Below the pieces are notes generated by a model. The model saw nothing but the letters and a program-made list of their open reading frames with translations. It made no database searches and was not told the DNA's origin. From Stenotrophomonas rhizophila (GTDB lineage Bacteria; Pseudomonadota; Gammaproteobacteria; Xanthomonadales; Xanthomonadaceae), in NCBI RefSeq assembly GCF_000661955.1, contig NZ_CP007597.1, forward strand, positions 62,001 to 126,000: DNA of 64,000 bases, read 5' to 3'. The translations under genes were made by a program, and so were the position numbers. How positions within the stretch are numbered: the stretch's first letter is position 1; each line of letters begins with the position of its first letter. Of this stretch, positions 24,923 through 33,934 are shown piece by piece.

Positions 24923-25474
24923 ATGGTCCGGGTGCGCGTCGCGGCGTTTGCGTTGCTGTCGCTGGCATACCCGCTGGTGGTGTACCTGTCGCTGGGCCGG
25001 TTCGAGCCGCGCTGGCTGTCGCTGCTGCTGTTCGGGCTGGCCGCGCTGCGCGCGCTCACCACCCGCCAGCCGGTGTGGTGGGTGGCCGCCCTCGGCACCG
25101 GGGTGCTGGCGCTGGTGGCCACCGCCTTCAACCAGGCCCTGCCGCTGAAGCTGTACCCGGCGCTGGTGAACGCGGTGATGCTGGTGATCTTTGCCACCAG
25201 CCTGCGGTTCCCGCCCAGCGCGGTGGAGCGCCTGGCGCGGCTGAGTGAGCCGGACCTGCCGCCGTTCGCCGTGATCTATACCCGTCGCGTCACGTGGATC
25301 TGGTGCGGCTTCTTTGTTCTCAACGGAAGTCTGGCCCTGGCCACGGCGCTGTGGGCGTCCAACCAGGTCTGGGCGCTGTACAACGGATTGTTGGCGTACG
25401 TGATGATGGGTGCTCTGTTTGGTGGCGAGTGGCTGGTGCGGCGACGGGTGAAAGCGGCGCACGCGCATGGTTGA
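24923..25474 (+). CDS. COG4648-type membrane protein (ApeG-like)
   Basis: Inner-membrane protein of 183 aa with about five hydrophobic helices (VRVAAFALLSLAYPLVVYL, WWVAALGTGVLALVA, VNAVMLVIFATSL, VTWIWCGFFVLNGSLALA, LLAYVMMGALFGGEWL). The conserved YTRRVTWIWCGFF and FGGEWLVRRR match the family found only in aryl polyene and flexirubin-type clusters. Function is not known; a role in anchoring the synthase or in lipid transfer is inference. Its end overlaps the ligase start by 8 bases. Confidence 0.82.
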   Translation: MVRVRVAAFALLSLAYPLVVYLSLGRFEPRWLSLLLFGLAALRALTTRQPVWWVAALGTGVLALVATAFNQALPLKLYPALVNAVMLVIFATSLRFPPSAVERLARLSEPDLPPFAVIYTRRVTWIWCGFFVLNGSLALATALWASNQVWALYNGLLAYVMMGALFGGEWLVRRRVKAAHAHG

Positions 25475-27152
25475 GTGGATCGCATTGGACCAGCTGGCGG
25501 TGTCGCCACGGCCCGGCCGGATCGTGGGCGAAGCCGAGCACGGCGCGGTGTTGCACCCGGACTTCCGCCTGCAGGTGATGCGCTGGCAACAGGCGTTCGC
25601 CCGTGCGCCGGGACGCGACTGGGCCCTGTACTTCGACGACACCCTGGCCTTTGCCGCCGCACTGCTGGGCGCCTGGCACGCCGGCAAGCGGGTCTTCCTG
25701 GGCGGGGACAACCTGCCGGCTACGCTGGATGCGCTGCGCCCGCGCGTGGCCGGGTTTGCAGGTGACGTGCCCGCGCACCACGCCCCGCTGCAGCCCGATG
25801 CCGACGTCGACGTCGAGGGCGAACTGCTGCCGCTGGACGAAGACCAGCTGGAACTGGTGGTGTTCACCTCCGGCAGCACCGGCGCGCCCAGCGCGATCGT
25901 CAAGCGCATGCGCCAGCTCACGCGTGAAGTGGAGGCGCTGCAGGCCGCGTTCGGTGACCAGCTGGAAGGCACCCAGGTGCACGGCACGGTCTCGCACCAG
26001 CATATCTATGGCCTGTTGTTCCGCGTGCTGTGGCCGCTGGCCGCCGGCCGCGCCATCCAGCCGCGCCGGTTCTTCCATGAAGACCTGGTCAGTGCGTTGG
26101 CGCGGCAGCCGTCGGTGCTGGTGGCCACCCCGGCCCACCTCAAGCGCCTGCCCGAACAACTGGACTGGTCCTCGTTGCAGGGGCCGCTGCGCGCGGTGTT
26201 TTCCTCCGGCGGTCCGCTGCCCGAAGAGGCCGCGCTGCAGGCGCGGGCATTGCTCGGCGTGGCCCCCACCGAGGTGTTCGGCAGCAGCGAAACCGGCGGT
26301 ATCGCCTGGCGCCGCTGGAGCGCCGGGCAGCCGCAGTGGCACCCGTTGCCCGGCGTGGCCTGGCGCATCCAGGACGGCTGCCTGGCAGTGTCCTCGCCGC
26401 ACTTGGAAAACACCGACTGGTGGCAGACCCAGGACCGCGTGGAGGCCGACGCCGGGCGCAGCTTCCGCCTGCTCGGCCGGGCCGACCGCATCGTCAAGAT
26501 CGAAGAACGCCGGGTATCGCTGGACGCGCTGGAACAGCAGCTGCGCGCGCATCCGGCGGTACAGGACGTGCGCGTGCTGGTGCTGCCGGGCGCGCGCGAA
26601 CAGCTGGCCGCCGTGGTGGTGCCGCAGCAGGCCGACGCGGCCGGCTGGGACGACGCCCAGCGACGCCGCCAGGCGCAGGCGCTGGGCGCGCACCTGGCCA
26701 GCAGCCACGATGCAGTGACCCGGCCGCGGCGCTGGCGCTTCGTCGACGCGCTGCCGTTGAACGCACAGGGCAAGGTCACCTTCGCCGCTCTGGCAGCGCT
26801 GTTCCGGCCGCAGTTCCCGGTGGTCCAATGGGAGCGGCGCGAGCCCGACACGGCAGCCCTGTTGTTGCCGCTGGACCCGGACCTGATCGCCTTCGACGGG
26901 CATTTCCCGCAGGCCAAGATCCTTCCGGGCGTGGTCCAGCTGGATTGGGCCATCCATTACGCCCGCGATGTGTTCACCATGCCACCGCGCTTCGAACGCA
27001 TGGACGCGCTGAAATTCCAGCACGTGGCGCGCCCCGGCGATTGCCTGCAGCTCACCCTGGGCTGGGATGCGGCCAAGTCGGTGTTGAGCTTCCGCTATGT
27101 CTCCGACCACGGCGTGCATGCCAGTGGCCGGGTGGTGTTCGGCGATGTCTGA
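25467..27152 (+). CDS. Aryl-ACP/CoA ligase fused to a FabA-like dehydratase (ApeH-ApeI fusion)
   Basis: 561-residue two-domain enzyme. Residues 1 to about 450 form an AMP-binding ligase: P-loop VVFTSGSTGAPSAIVK (131-145), FGSSETGGIAW, LLGRADRIVKIEE, and a C-terminal Lys in NAQGKVTF. It would activate the aryl starter and load it on ACP. Residues from about 465 form a hotdog dehydratase with DGHFPQAKILPGVVQLDWA; the His of GHFP (about 479) is the expected base. In E. coli-type clusters these are the separate proteins ApeH and ApeI. The start overlaps ApeG and the end overlaps the glycosyltransferase. Confidence 0.9.
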   Translation: MVEWIALDQLAVSPRPGRIVGEAEHGAVLHPDFRLQVMRWQQAFARAPGRDWALYFDDTLAFAAALLGAWHAGKRVFLGGDNLPATLDALRPRVAGFAGDVPAHHAPLQPDADVDVEGELLPLDEDQLELVVFTSGSTGAPSAIVKRMRQLTREVEALQAAFGDQLEGTQVHGTVSHQHIYGLLFRVLWPLAAGRAIQPRRFFHEDLVSALARQPSVLVATPAHLKRLPEQLDWSSLQGPLRAVFSSGGPLPEEAALQARALLGVAPTEVFGSSETGGIAWRRWSAGQPQWHPLPGVAWRIQDGCLAVSSPHLENTDWWQTQDRVEADAGRSFRLLGRADRIVKIEERRVSLDALEQQLRAHPAVQDVRVLVLPGAREQLAAVVVPQQADAAGWDDAQRRRQAQALGAHLASSHDAVTRPRRWRFVDALPLNAQGKVTFAALAALFRPQFPVVQWERREPDTAALLLPLDPDLIAFDGHFPQAKILPGVVQLDWAIHYARDVFTMPPRFERMDALKFQHVARPGDCLQLTLGWDAAKSVLSFRYVSDHGVHASGRVVFGDV

Positions 27153-27933
27153 CGCCGCTCGCGCTGGTCCCCCGGCAGCGCCCTTTGCGCCGCTGGTGGT
27201 GATTCCGGTCTACGACCATGAGCATGCCATCGGCGCCGTCGTGCGCGGCGTGCTGGCCAGCGGGCTGCCGTGCCTGTTGGTGGATGATGGCTCGCACCCC
27301 GCGTGCGCGCAGGCGCTGGATGCCCTCGCGGCGGGATACCCCGCGCAGGTCACATTGCTGCGCCTGCCGGTGAACCAGGGCAAGGGCGGGGCGATGCTGG
27401 CCGGGTTTGCCGAGGCGGCGCGCCGTGGCCACAGCCACGTGCTGCAGATCGATGCCGACGGCCAGCACGACCCGACCGACATCCCGCGCTTCGTTGCCCT
27501 GTCGCGGCAGCATCCCGACGCGGTGATCTGCGGCATTCCGGCCTACGACGACAGCGTGCCCAAGGCGCGCCTGTACGGCCGTTACGCCACCCACATCTGG
27601 GTGTGGATCAACACGCTGTCGCTGCAGATCCGCGATTCGATGTGCGGCTTCCGGCTGTACCCGCTGGCACCGGTGACGGCGCTGGTGGGCGAGGAGACCA
27701 TCGGCCGGCGCATGGATTTCGACAGCGAAATTCTGGTGCGGCTGTTCTGGCGCGACGTGCCGGTGATCAGCCTGGCTACGCGGGTGACCTATCCCAGCGA
27801 TGGCGTGTCGCACTTCGATGTGTGGCGCGACAACGTGCGCATCAGCCGCATGCACACCCGCCTGTTCTTCGGCATGCTGTGGCGCGCGCCGCGCCTGCTG
27901 TGGCGGCGCATCGCCGGAGCGCCACGCGCATGA
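27145..27933 (+). CDS. Family 2 glycosyltransferase (ApeJ-like)
   Basis: 262-residue GT-A fold transferase. The start at 27145 overlaps the ligase stop (ATGTCTGA). Visible motifs: VVIPVYDHEHAI at the N terminus, LLVDDGSHP for nucleotide binding, and the metal-binding DADGQHDP. The C-terminal region (MDFDSEILVRLFWRDVPVISL, in parts) is typical of dolichol-phosphate-mannose-like enzymes. In related clusters it is often one protein with an acyltransferase; here the acyltransferase follows as a separate gene with an ATGA overlap. The sugar and acceptor are unknown. Confidence 0.9.
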   Translation: MSDAARAGPPAAPFAPLVVIPVYDHEHAIGAVVRGVLASGLPCLLVDDGSHPACAQALDALAAGYPAQVTLLRLPVNQGKGGAMLAGFAEAARRGHSHVLQIDADGQHDPTDIPRFVALSRQHPDAVICGIPAYDDSVPKARLYGRYATHIWVWINTLSLQIRDSMCGFRLYPLAPVTALVGEETIGRRMDFDSEILVRLFWRDVPVISLATRVTYPSDGVSHFDVWRDNVRISRMHTRLFFGMLWRAPRLLWRRIAGAPRA

Positions 27934-28877
27934 CCGCACCGGCACCGGCCAACGCCCCGCACTGGGCCGACCTGGGCGAAACCACCTCGGCCGCCGGGGT
28001 GTTGTTCCTGTGCTGGGTGCACCGCTGGTTCGGGCGCTGGCCGTTCCGCCTGTGCGTGTACCCGGTGGTGCTGTGCCATTGGCTGGGCAACCGCGTGGCG
28101 CGGCAGTCGTCGCTGCAGTACCTGCGGCGGCTGCAGGCGCACACCGGCGTACTGGGCGGCGTGCCCGGGCGCTGGACCAGCCTGAAGCACTTCGCGCTGT
28201 TTGCCGACACCCTGCTGGACAAGCTGCTCGGCCTGGGCGGGCGCTATCCGCCCAGCCACATCCGCCTGCAGCGCGACCTGATGCTGGAGAAGATCGCGCG
28301 CCGCGAGGGCGGGCTGATCCTCACCGCGCACATCGGCTGCCTGGAACTGTGCCAGGTGCTGGCCGAACAGGTCCCCGGTTTCCGCATCACCGTGCTGGTG
28401 CACACCGCGCACGCGCAGCGCTTCAACCGGCTGATGCAGCGGTTGGATCCGCTGGCATCGGTGGAACTGATGCAGGTCACCGACATGGGCCCGGCCACCG
28501 CGGTGGAGCTGCAGCGCCGGGTCAACGAAGGCGGCTTCGTGGCCATCGTCGGCGACCGCGTGCCGCTGCGGGGCGGGCGCACCGTGCCGGCGCCGTTCCT
28601 GGGCCACGTGGCGCAGTTCCCGATCGGCGCCTACGTGCTGGCCTCCGCGCTGGCCTGCCCGGTGTACACCATGGCCTGCCTGCACGACGGCGACGGCTAC
28701 CGCGTGCGCTTCGAGCATTTCAGCGACCGCATCGTGCTGCCGCGCGGCTCGCGTGACGCCGCGCTGACCGCGCAGGCCGAACATTTCGCCCGGTGGCTGG
28801 AAGTTCAGGTCACCCAGGCACCCTTGGACTGGTTCAATTTCTTCCCCTTCTGGGATCAGGCATCTCATGGCAAGTAA
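27930..28877 (+). CDS. LpxL/HtrB-like lipid acyltransferase
   Basis: 315-residue membrane-associated acyltransferase of the lauroyl-transferase family. It has an N-terminal hydrophobic region (AAGVLFLCWVHRWFG...VYPVVLCHWLG) and the catalytic H-x4-E as AHIGCLELCQ. Conserved GDRVPLRGGRTV and FLGHVAQFPIGAYVLA follow. Likely moves an acyl or polyene chain onto a lipid acceptor at the inner membrane. ATG overlaps the glycosyltransferase stop by 4 bases and the stop overlaps the ammonia-lyase start by 11, so the three are tightly coupled. Confidence 0.88.
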   Translation: MTAPAPANAPHWADLGETTSAAGVLFLCWVHRWFGRWPFRLCVYPVVLCHWLGNRVARQSSLQYLRRLQAHTGVLGGVPGRWTSLKHFALFADTLLDKLLGLGGRYPPSHIRLQRDLMLEKIARREGGLILTAHIGCLELCQVLAEQVPGFRITVLVHTAHAQRFNRLMQRLDPLASVELMQVTDMGPATAVELQRRVNEGGFVAIVGDRVPLRGGRTVPAPFLGHVAQFPIGAYVLASALACPVYTMACLHDGDGYRVRFEHFSDRIVLPRGSRDAALTAQAEHFARWLEVQVTQAPLDWFNFFPFWDQASHGK

Positions 28878-30414
28878 GTCACCCGATATCCGCTTCGGCG
28901 ATGCGCCACTGACCATCGAAGACGTGGTCGCGCTGTCGCAGCGCCAGGCCCAGGCCATGGTCAGCGACGACCCGGCCTTCCAGGCGCGCATCCAGAAGGG
29001 GGCCGACTTCCTCGACCGCCTGCTGCGCGAGGACGGCGTCATCTACGGGGTGACCACCGGCTACGGCGACTCGTGCACGGTCAACATCCCGCCGGCGCTG
29101 GTGGCCGAACTGCCGCACCACCTGTTCACCTACCATGGCTGCGGCCTGGGCCGGTTCCTGGACCCGCAGGAGACCCGCGCGGTGATCGCCGCGCGCCTGG
29201 CCTCGCTGGTGCGCGGCATGTCCGGGGTCAGCCATCCGCTGCTGGACGGGCTGGCCACGCTGCTGCGCCACGACGTGCTGCCGCTGATCCCGGCCGAAGG
29301 CTCGGTCGGCGCCAGTGGCGACCTCACCCCGCTGTCCTACGTGGCCGCGGTGCTGTGTGGCGAGCGCGAGGTGATGTACCAGGGCGCGCGCCGCCCGGCC
29401 GCCGAGGTGCTGGCCGAGATCGGCATGACCCCGCTGCGGCTGCGCCCCAAGGAAGGCCTGGCGATCATGAACGGCACCGCGGTGATGACCGCGCTGGCCT
29501 GCCTGGCCTACGACCGCGCCGACTACCTGACCAAGCTGGCCACCCGCCTGACCGCGTTCAACGTGCTGGCCAGTGACGGCAACGCGCACCATTTCGATGA
29601 GATGCTGTTCGCCGCCAAGCCGCACCCGGGCCAGATGCAGATCGCCGCGCGCCTGCGCCAGGACCTGCACAGCGACCGCCCGCCACGCAATGAACAGCGC
29701 CTGCAGGACCGCTACTCGCTGCGCTGCGCCCCGCACGTGATCGGCGTGGTGCAGGACGCACTGCCGCTCATGCGCCAGCTGATCGAAACCGAACTCAACA
29801 GCGCCAACGACAACCCGCTGATCGACGCCGACGGCGAGCGCATCCTGCACGGCGGCCACTTCTATGGCGGCCACATTGCCTTTGCGATGGACGCGCTGAA
29901 GAACACCATCGCCAACCTGGCCGACCTGCTCGATCGTCAGATGGCGCTGGTGGTGGACGCGCGCTACAACCACGGCCTGCCGGCCAACCTGTCGGCGGCC
30001 ACCGGTGAGCGCGCGGCGATCAACCACGGGTTGAAGGCGCTGCAGATCAGCGTGTCGGCGTGGACCGCCGAGGCGCTCAAGCAGACCATGCCGGCCTCGG
30101 TGTTCTCGCGGTCCACCGAGTGCCACAACCAGGACAAGGTCAGCATGGGCACCATCGCCGCGCGCGACTGCCTGCGCGTGATCGAACTGACCGAGCAGGT
30201 GGTTGCCGCGCTGCTGATCACCGCCCGCCAAGGCGTGGCGCTGCGCCAGCGGGTAGGCATGAAGGCTATCCTGCACGGCGAACTGGACGCGATGTACCAG
30301 GACCTGTGCGCGCGCATCGCGCTGGTCGAGGAAGACCGCGCGCTGGACGGTGAGCTGCGCGCACTGCTCGATGACATCCGTGGCCAGCGCTGGAGCCTGT
30401 ATGACCAGCCCTGA
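28867..30414 (+). CDS. MIO-dependent aromatic amino acid ammonia-lyase, tyrosine-type by key residue
   Basis: 515-residue lyase of the HAL/PAL/TAL family that removes ammonia from an aromatic amino acid. The MIO cofactor tripeptide ASG is at 149-151 in GSVGASGDLTPLSY, and the catalytic Tyr at 60 in VIYGVTTGYGD. The selectivity loop reads LPHHLFTYHG (about 83-91): a His-Leu pair is the hallmark of tyrosine ammonia-lyases, where histidases have Ser-His and phenylalanine lyases Phe-Leu. It would then give 4-coumarate, the starter in flexirubins. No hut genes surround it, so a histidine-degradation role is unlikely. Selectivity is inferred. Confidence 0.85.
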   Translation: MASKSPDIRFGDAPLTIEDVVALSQRQAQAMVSDDPAFQARIQKGADFLDRLLREDGVIYGVTTGYGDSCTVNIPPALVAELPHHLFTYHGCGLGRFLDPQETRAVIAARLASLVRGMSGVSHPLLDGLATLLRHDVLPLIPAEGSVGASGDLTPLSYVAAVLCGEREVMYQGARRPAAEVLAEIGMTPLRLRPKEGLAIMNGTAVMTALACLAYDRADYLTKLATRLTAFNVLASDGNAHHFDEMLFAAKPHPGQMQIAARLRQDLHSDRPPRNEQRLQDRYSLRCAPHVIGVVQDALPLMRQLIETELNSANDNPLIDADGERILHGGHFYGGHIAFAMDALKNTIANLADLLDRQMALVVDARYNHGLPANLSAATGERAAINHGLKALQISVSAWTAEALKQTMPASVFSRSTECHNQDKVSMGTIAARDCLRVIELTEQVVAALLITARQGVALRQRVGMKAILHGELDAMYQDLCARIALVEEDRALDGELRALLDDIRGQRWSLYDQP

Positions 30415-30823
30415 CCTGAGCCTGGAGGTGCGGCTGTCGCCCACCTTCCACGACTGCGACCCGATGCACGTGGTGTGGCACGGCAACTACTTCAAGTACT
30501 TTGAAGTTGCCCGTTGCGCGCTGCTGCAGCAGTACGACTACGACTACCCGCAGATGCGCGAATCCGGCTACATCTGGCCGGTGGTGGACGCGCGGGTGAA
30601 GTACATCCGGCCGCTGCTGTACGGGCAGGCGCTGCGCGTGCGCGCCACCATCACCGAATGGGAAAACCGGCTGAAGATCGCCTACGAGATCTTCGACGCC
30701 GACAGTGGCCAGGTGCTGACCCGCGCCCACACCATCCAGGTGGCGGTCGACGCGGCCACCAATGAAATGCTGTACCTGTGCCCGCGCGTGCTGTGGGACC
30801 GTCTGGGAGTGGAAGTGCAATGA
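30401..30823 (+). CDS. Acyl-CoA/ACP thioesterase, YbgC/4-HBT family (ApeK-like)
   Basis: 140-residue hotdog thioesterase. The start at 30401 (MTSPDLSLEV) lies inside the end of the ammonia-lyase gene. The catalytic Asp is in FHDCDPMHVVWHGNYFKYFE, the usual D-x-(D/N)-x-x-G-H-V-x(n)-Y pattern with small changes. It may release the finished polyene from ACP or hydrolyse stalled chains. Stop overlaps the LolA-like gene by 4 bases. Confidence 0.88.
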   Translation: MTSPDLSLEVRLSPTFHDCDPMHVVWHGNYFKYFEVARCALLQQYDYDYPQMRESGYIWPVVDARVKYIRPLLYGQALRVRATITEWENRLKIAYEIFDADSGQVLTRAHTIQVAVDAATNEMLYLCPRVLWDRLGVEVQ

Positions 30824-31446
30824 ACGCTCTGCTGCGCACGCTGGTCGTGCTGGTGTCGTTGGTCGTGGTCGCGCCGGTGCTTGCCGCCCCCGCTGCCGAT
30901 GTGGATCTGGTCAAGCAGCGCGTGGCCAAGGTGGGCGTGCTGCGGGGCGAGTTCAGCCAGGAAAAGCAGGTGGCTGGCTTCAAGAACCCGCTGCGTTCGC
31001 AGGGGCGCTTCGTGCTGGCCCAGGACCACGGCGTGGTCTGGACCACGCTCAAGCCGTTCCCGTCCGAAGTGGTGGTCACCCGTGACCGCATCCTCAGCCG
31101 TCAACGCGACGGCAGCAGCCGGGTCGAGCTGGACGGCCGCCAGCAGCCGGCGATGCGCTCGGTCAACGCGATCATGTTCGCGCTGATGAGCGGCGACGCG
31201 CAGGCATTGTCGGCCCAGTTCACGGTGAAGGTGGAGGCCAAGGCGAACAACGGCTGGAGCATGCAGCTGAGCCCGCGCTCGGCGATGCTGGGCAAGGTGT
31301 TCACCGGGCTGAAGCTGCAGGGCGACCGCTACGTGCGCGAGGTGGAGATCACCGAGGCCAACCAGGATGTCACCCGCATCCACTTCACCGGCATGAGCGA
31401 AACGCCGGCTGCGTTGAGTGCGGAAGAGGGCGGCAAGTTTGAATGA
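30820..31446 (+). CDS. LolA-like periplasmic lipid carrier (ApeL-like)
   Basis: 208-residue exported protein. Signal peptide NALLRTLVVLVSLVVVAPVLA is cut about residue 23. The mature half-barrel resembles LolA/DUF-type carriers (LRGEFSQEKQVAGFKNPLRSQ at the start, FVLAQDHGVVWTTLKPFPSE). Carriers of this family ferry lipids or lipoproteins between membranes; here the cargo would be the polyene lipid. It begins in an ATGA overlap with the thioesterase and ends overlapping the exporter. Confidence 0.87.
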   Translation: MNALLRTLVVLVSLVVVAPVLAAPAADVDLVKQRVAKVGVLRGEFSQEKQVAGFKNPLRSQGRFVLAQDHGVVWTTLKPFPSEVVVTRDRILSRQRDGSSRVELDGRQQPAMRSVNAIMFALMSGDAQALSAQFTVKVEAKANNGWSMQLSPRSAMLGKVFTGLKLQGDRYVREVEITEANQDVTRIHFTGMSETPAALSAEEGGKFE

Positions 31447-33883
31447 CGCACTGAAGTCGAACGGCCGCCTGCAGCGCATCTGGCGCTGGCTGGCCGTGCT
31501 GTGGCTGCTGGTGCTGCTGGGCCTGGGCGTGCAGCAGTGGCAGCTGTGGAAGAGCGAGTCGCGGATTGATACCGACATCCTGGCGCTGTTGCCGCAGGAT
31601 GCACACGACCGCCTGTTGTCCGACGTCACCCGGCGCATCGCCGATGCCAACGCGCGCCAGATCGTGGTGCTGCTGGGCAGCGCCGACGCCGCGCAGACCA
31701 AGGCCGCCGAGGCCGCCTTCCGCGCCACCATCACCCCAAAATCAACCAACGTAGCGCGGGGCTCTGCCCCGCTGCCTCACGCGCCAGCCGCCGTAGAGCG
31801 GGGCTCTGCCCCGCTGCCTGCCGCAGGTGACGTTCCAGCGGGGCAGAGCCCCGCTCTACTGCAGGAAAGCGGCTCCATCGAAGGATGGTTCGAACAGGCG
31901 CGTGCGTTCTACGCGCCGTACCGCGACCGCCTGCTCACCAGTGAGCAACGCCAACGCCTGCAGACCGAGCCGGTGGATGGCCTGGCCGACGCCGCGCTGG
32001 CCGCCCTGTACGGCCCGATGGGCGCGCCGCGGCTGACCGAGTGGCGGCAGGACCCGCTGTCGCTGTGGCCGCAGTGGTGGCAGGAACGCGCGCTGGGCTC
32101 GGGCCTGCAGATGGGCGATGACGGCCTGCTCGAAGCCGACGGCAAGCACTGGTCGATCGTGCAGTACGACACCGTGGGTTCGGCGTTCCAGCTCGACGGC
32201 GAACGCCACATCGACCTGCTGCTGGACCAGGCCGCCGCGGCGGCCCGCAAGCAGGCTCCCGGCCTGGAAGTGCTGCGCGCCGGTGTACCGCTGCATGCGG
32301 AAGCGGCGGCGGTGCAGGCCAATTGGGAGATCAATACGATCGGCTGGGGCTCGCTGGCCGCGGTGCTGCTGCTGGTGTGGCTGGCGTTCCGTTCGCTGCG
32401 CCCGATCCTGCTGGTGGCAGCCTCGCTGCTGATCGGCTGCGGCGTGGCCCTGGCGGTCACGGTGCTGGTGTTTGGCAAGGTGCACGTGCTCACGCTGGTG
32501 TTCGGCGCGTCGCTGGTGGGCGTGGCCGAGGACTACGGCATCCACTGGTTCGCCTCGCGCCAGGCCGAGCCGGCCGACCGCCGCTGGCGCCTGCTGCGGC
32601 ACCTGCTGCCCGGCCTGTGGCTGGCGCTGCTGACCAGCGCGCTGGCCTACCTGGCCCTGGGCCTGGCACCGTTCCCGGGGCTGCGCCAGATGGCGCTGTT
32701 CTCGGTGGTCGGCCTGGCCGCCGCCTTCCTCACCGTGATCTTCTGGTTCCCGTGGCTGGACGGCGGCGAGATCCGCACCACCGGCTTCTCGCGCTGGCTG
32801 GGCGGCACGCTGGAGCGCTGGCCGCGCCTGCACGGGCGCAAGGCCGCGATCTTCCTGGGCGTGGCGGCGCTGTTGTCGGCCGTGGGCATCGCCCGGCTGG
32901 ACAGCAACGATGATCTGCGCAGCCTGCAGTCCTCGCCCAAGAGCCTGATCGACCAGCAGATCCGCATCAGCCAGATGCTGGGCATGCCCAGCCCGGCGCA
33001 GTTCTACCTGGTGCAGGGCGACAGTGCCGAACAGGTGCTGCAGCGCGAAGAGGCGCTGATCGAACGCCTGCGCGTGCTGGCGGCCAACAAGCAGATCGGC
33101 GGGTACCGCGCGATCAGCGACTGGCTGCCCTCGGTGCAGCGCCAGCATGCCGATGCCGCGCTGACCGCCACGGTCGAGCCGCAGGTACTGGGCAAGGTCG
33201 GCCAGGCGGTGGGCGAAACCCTGTCACGCCCGGACTACGCCGGTCGCGACCTGGACGCCGACGCCTTCCTGGCCTCCCCGGCGGCGATGCCGTTCCACCA
33301 CCTGTGGCTGGGCGAGGTCGGTGCGGGCCTGGCCAGCGTGGTGATGGTCGATGACCTGTCACGCGCCGATGCGCTGACCCTGCTTGAAACCCAGGCCAAG
33401 GGCATCGATGGCGTGCGCTGGGTCGACCGCACCGCCGATTTCTCCTCGCTGCTCAAGCACTACCGCAAGCTGATGAGCGGGCTGCTGCTGGTGGGCATCG
33501 TGTTGGTGTTCGCGGTGCTGTACTGGCGCTACCGCGCGCAGGCGTGGCGCGTGTTCGCCCCGACCCTGGTGGCCGGCGCGCTGACCCTGGCCCTGCTGGG
33601 CCTGTTCGGCCAGCCGCTGCAGCTGTTCAACGTACTGGCGCTGATGCTGCTGCTGGGCATGGGTATCGACTACGGCATCTTCCTGATCGAACACCGCGGG
33701 GATGCCAGTGCGTGGTTGGCGGTGTGCGTGGGCGCGGCCAGTACCTGGCTGTCGTTCGGCCTGCTGGGCCTGTCGGCCACGCCGGCACTGCGCGCGTTCG
33801 GCCTGACCCTGCTGTTCGGCATCGGCCTGGTGTGGATCATCTCGCCGCTGTTCCGCCCGCCACCGCACGACGCACCGCACTGA
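31439..33883 (+). CDS. MMPL/RND-type exporter (ApeM-like) with embedded REP sequence
   Basis: About 814-residue inner-membrane pump related to HpnN/MmpL lipid exporters. It shows an N-terminal helix (LAVLWLLVLLGLGVQQW), a periplasmic domain, a first set of five helices starting SLAAVLLLVWLAFRSL with GVAEDYGIHWFASR, a second periplasmic domain and a second set (LLLVGIVLVFAVLYW, ALMLLLGMGIDYGIFLIEHRG). The GxxxDYG/H motifs are the proton-relay sites. Start is uncertain: TTG 31439, preceded by AGAGGG, or GTG 31418. Residues about 105-141 are encoded by three SMAG units and look foreign (RGSAPLP repeated). Confidence 0.88.
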   Translation: MNDALKSNGRLQRIWRWLAVLWLLVLLGLGVQQWQLWKSESRIDTDILALLPQDAHDRLLSDVTRRIADANARQIVVLLGSADAAQTKAAEAAFRATITPKSTNVARGSAPLPHAPAAVERGSAPLPAAGDVPAGQSPALLQESGSIEGWFEQARAFYAPYRDRLLTSEQRQRLQTEPVDGLADAALAALYGPMGAPRLTEWRQDPLSLWPQWWQERALGSGLQMGDDGLLEADGKHWSIVQYDTVGSAFQLDGERHIDLLLDQAAAAARKQAPGLEVLRAGVPLHAEAAAVQANWEINTIGWGSLAAVLLLVWLAFRSLRPILLVAASLLIGCGVALAVTVLVFGKVHVLTLVFGASLVGVAEDYGIHWFASRQAEPADRRWRLLRHLLPGLWLALLTSALAYLALGLAPFPGLRQMALFSVVGLAAAFLTVIFWFPWLDGGEIRTTGFSRWLGGTLERWPRLHGRKAAIFLGVAALLSAVGIARLDSNDDLRSLQSSPKSLIDQQIRISQMLGMPSPAQFYLVQGDSAEQVLQREEALIERLRVLAANKQIGGYRAISDWLPSVQRQHADAALTATVEPQVLGKVGQAVGETLSRPDYAGRDLDADAFLASPAAMPFHHLWLGEVGAGLASVVMVDDLSRADALTLLETQAKGIDGVRWVDRTADFSSLLKHYRKLMSGLLLVGIVLVFAVLYWRYRAQAWRVFAPTLVAGALTLALLGLFGQPLQLFNVLALMLLLGMGIDYGIFLIEHRGDASAWLAVCVGAASTWLSFGLLGLSATPALRAFGLTLLFGIGLVWIISPLFRPPPHDAPH
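31751..31859. repeat. Three SMAG units inside the exporter coding sequence
   Basis: GTAGCGCGGGGCTCTGCCCCGC at 31751, GTAGAGCGGGGCTCTGCCCCGC at 31793, and a minus unit ending CTCTAC at 31859. They are read in frame as part of the first periplasmic domain without a stop codon. Confidence 0.92.
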
Positions 33884-33934
33884 GCACCGCGTGTTTCCTT
33901 TCCCGCCATTGTTTTCTTGATCAAGGATGTATCG

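Noticed and set aside
28867..30414. Histidase of the hut pathway
   Set aside because: No hut genes nearby, the selectivity loop is of the His-Leu type, and the gene is inside the pigment operon.
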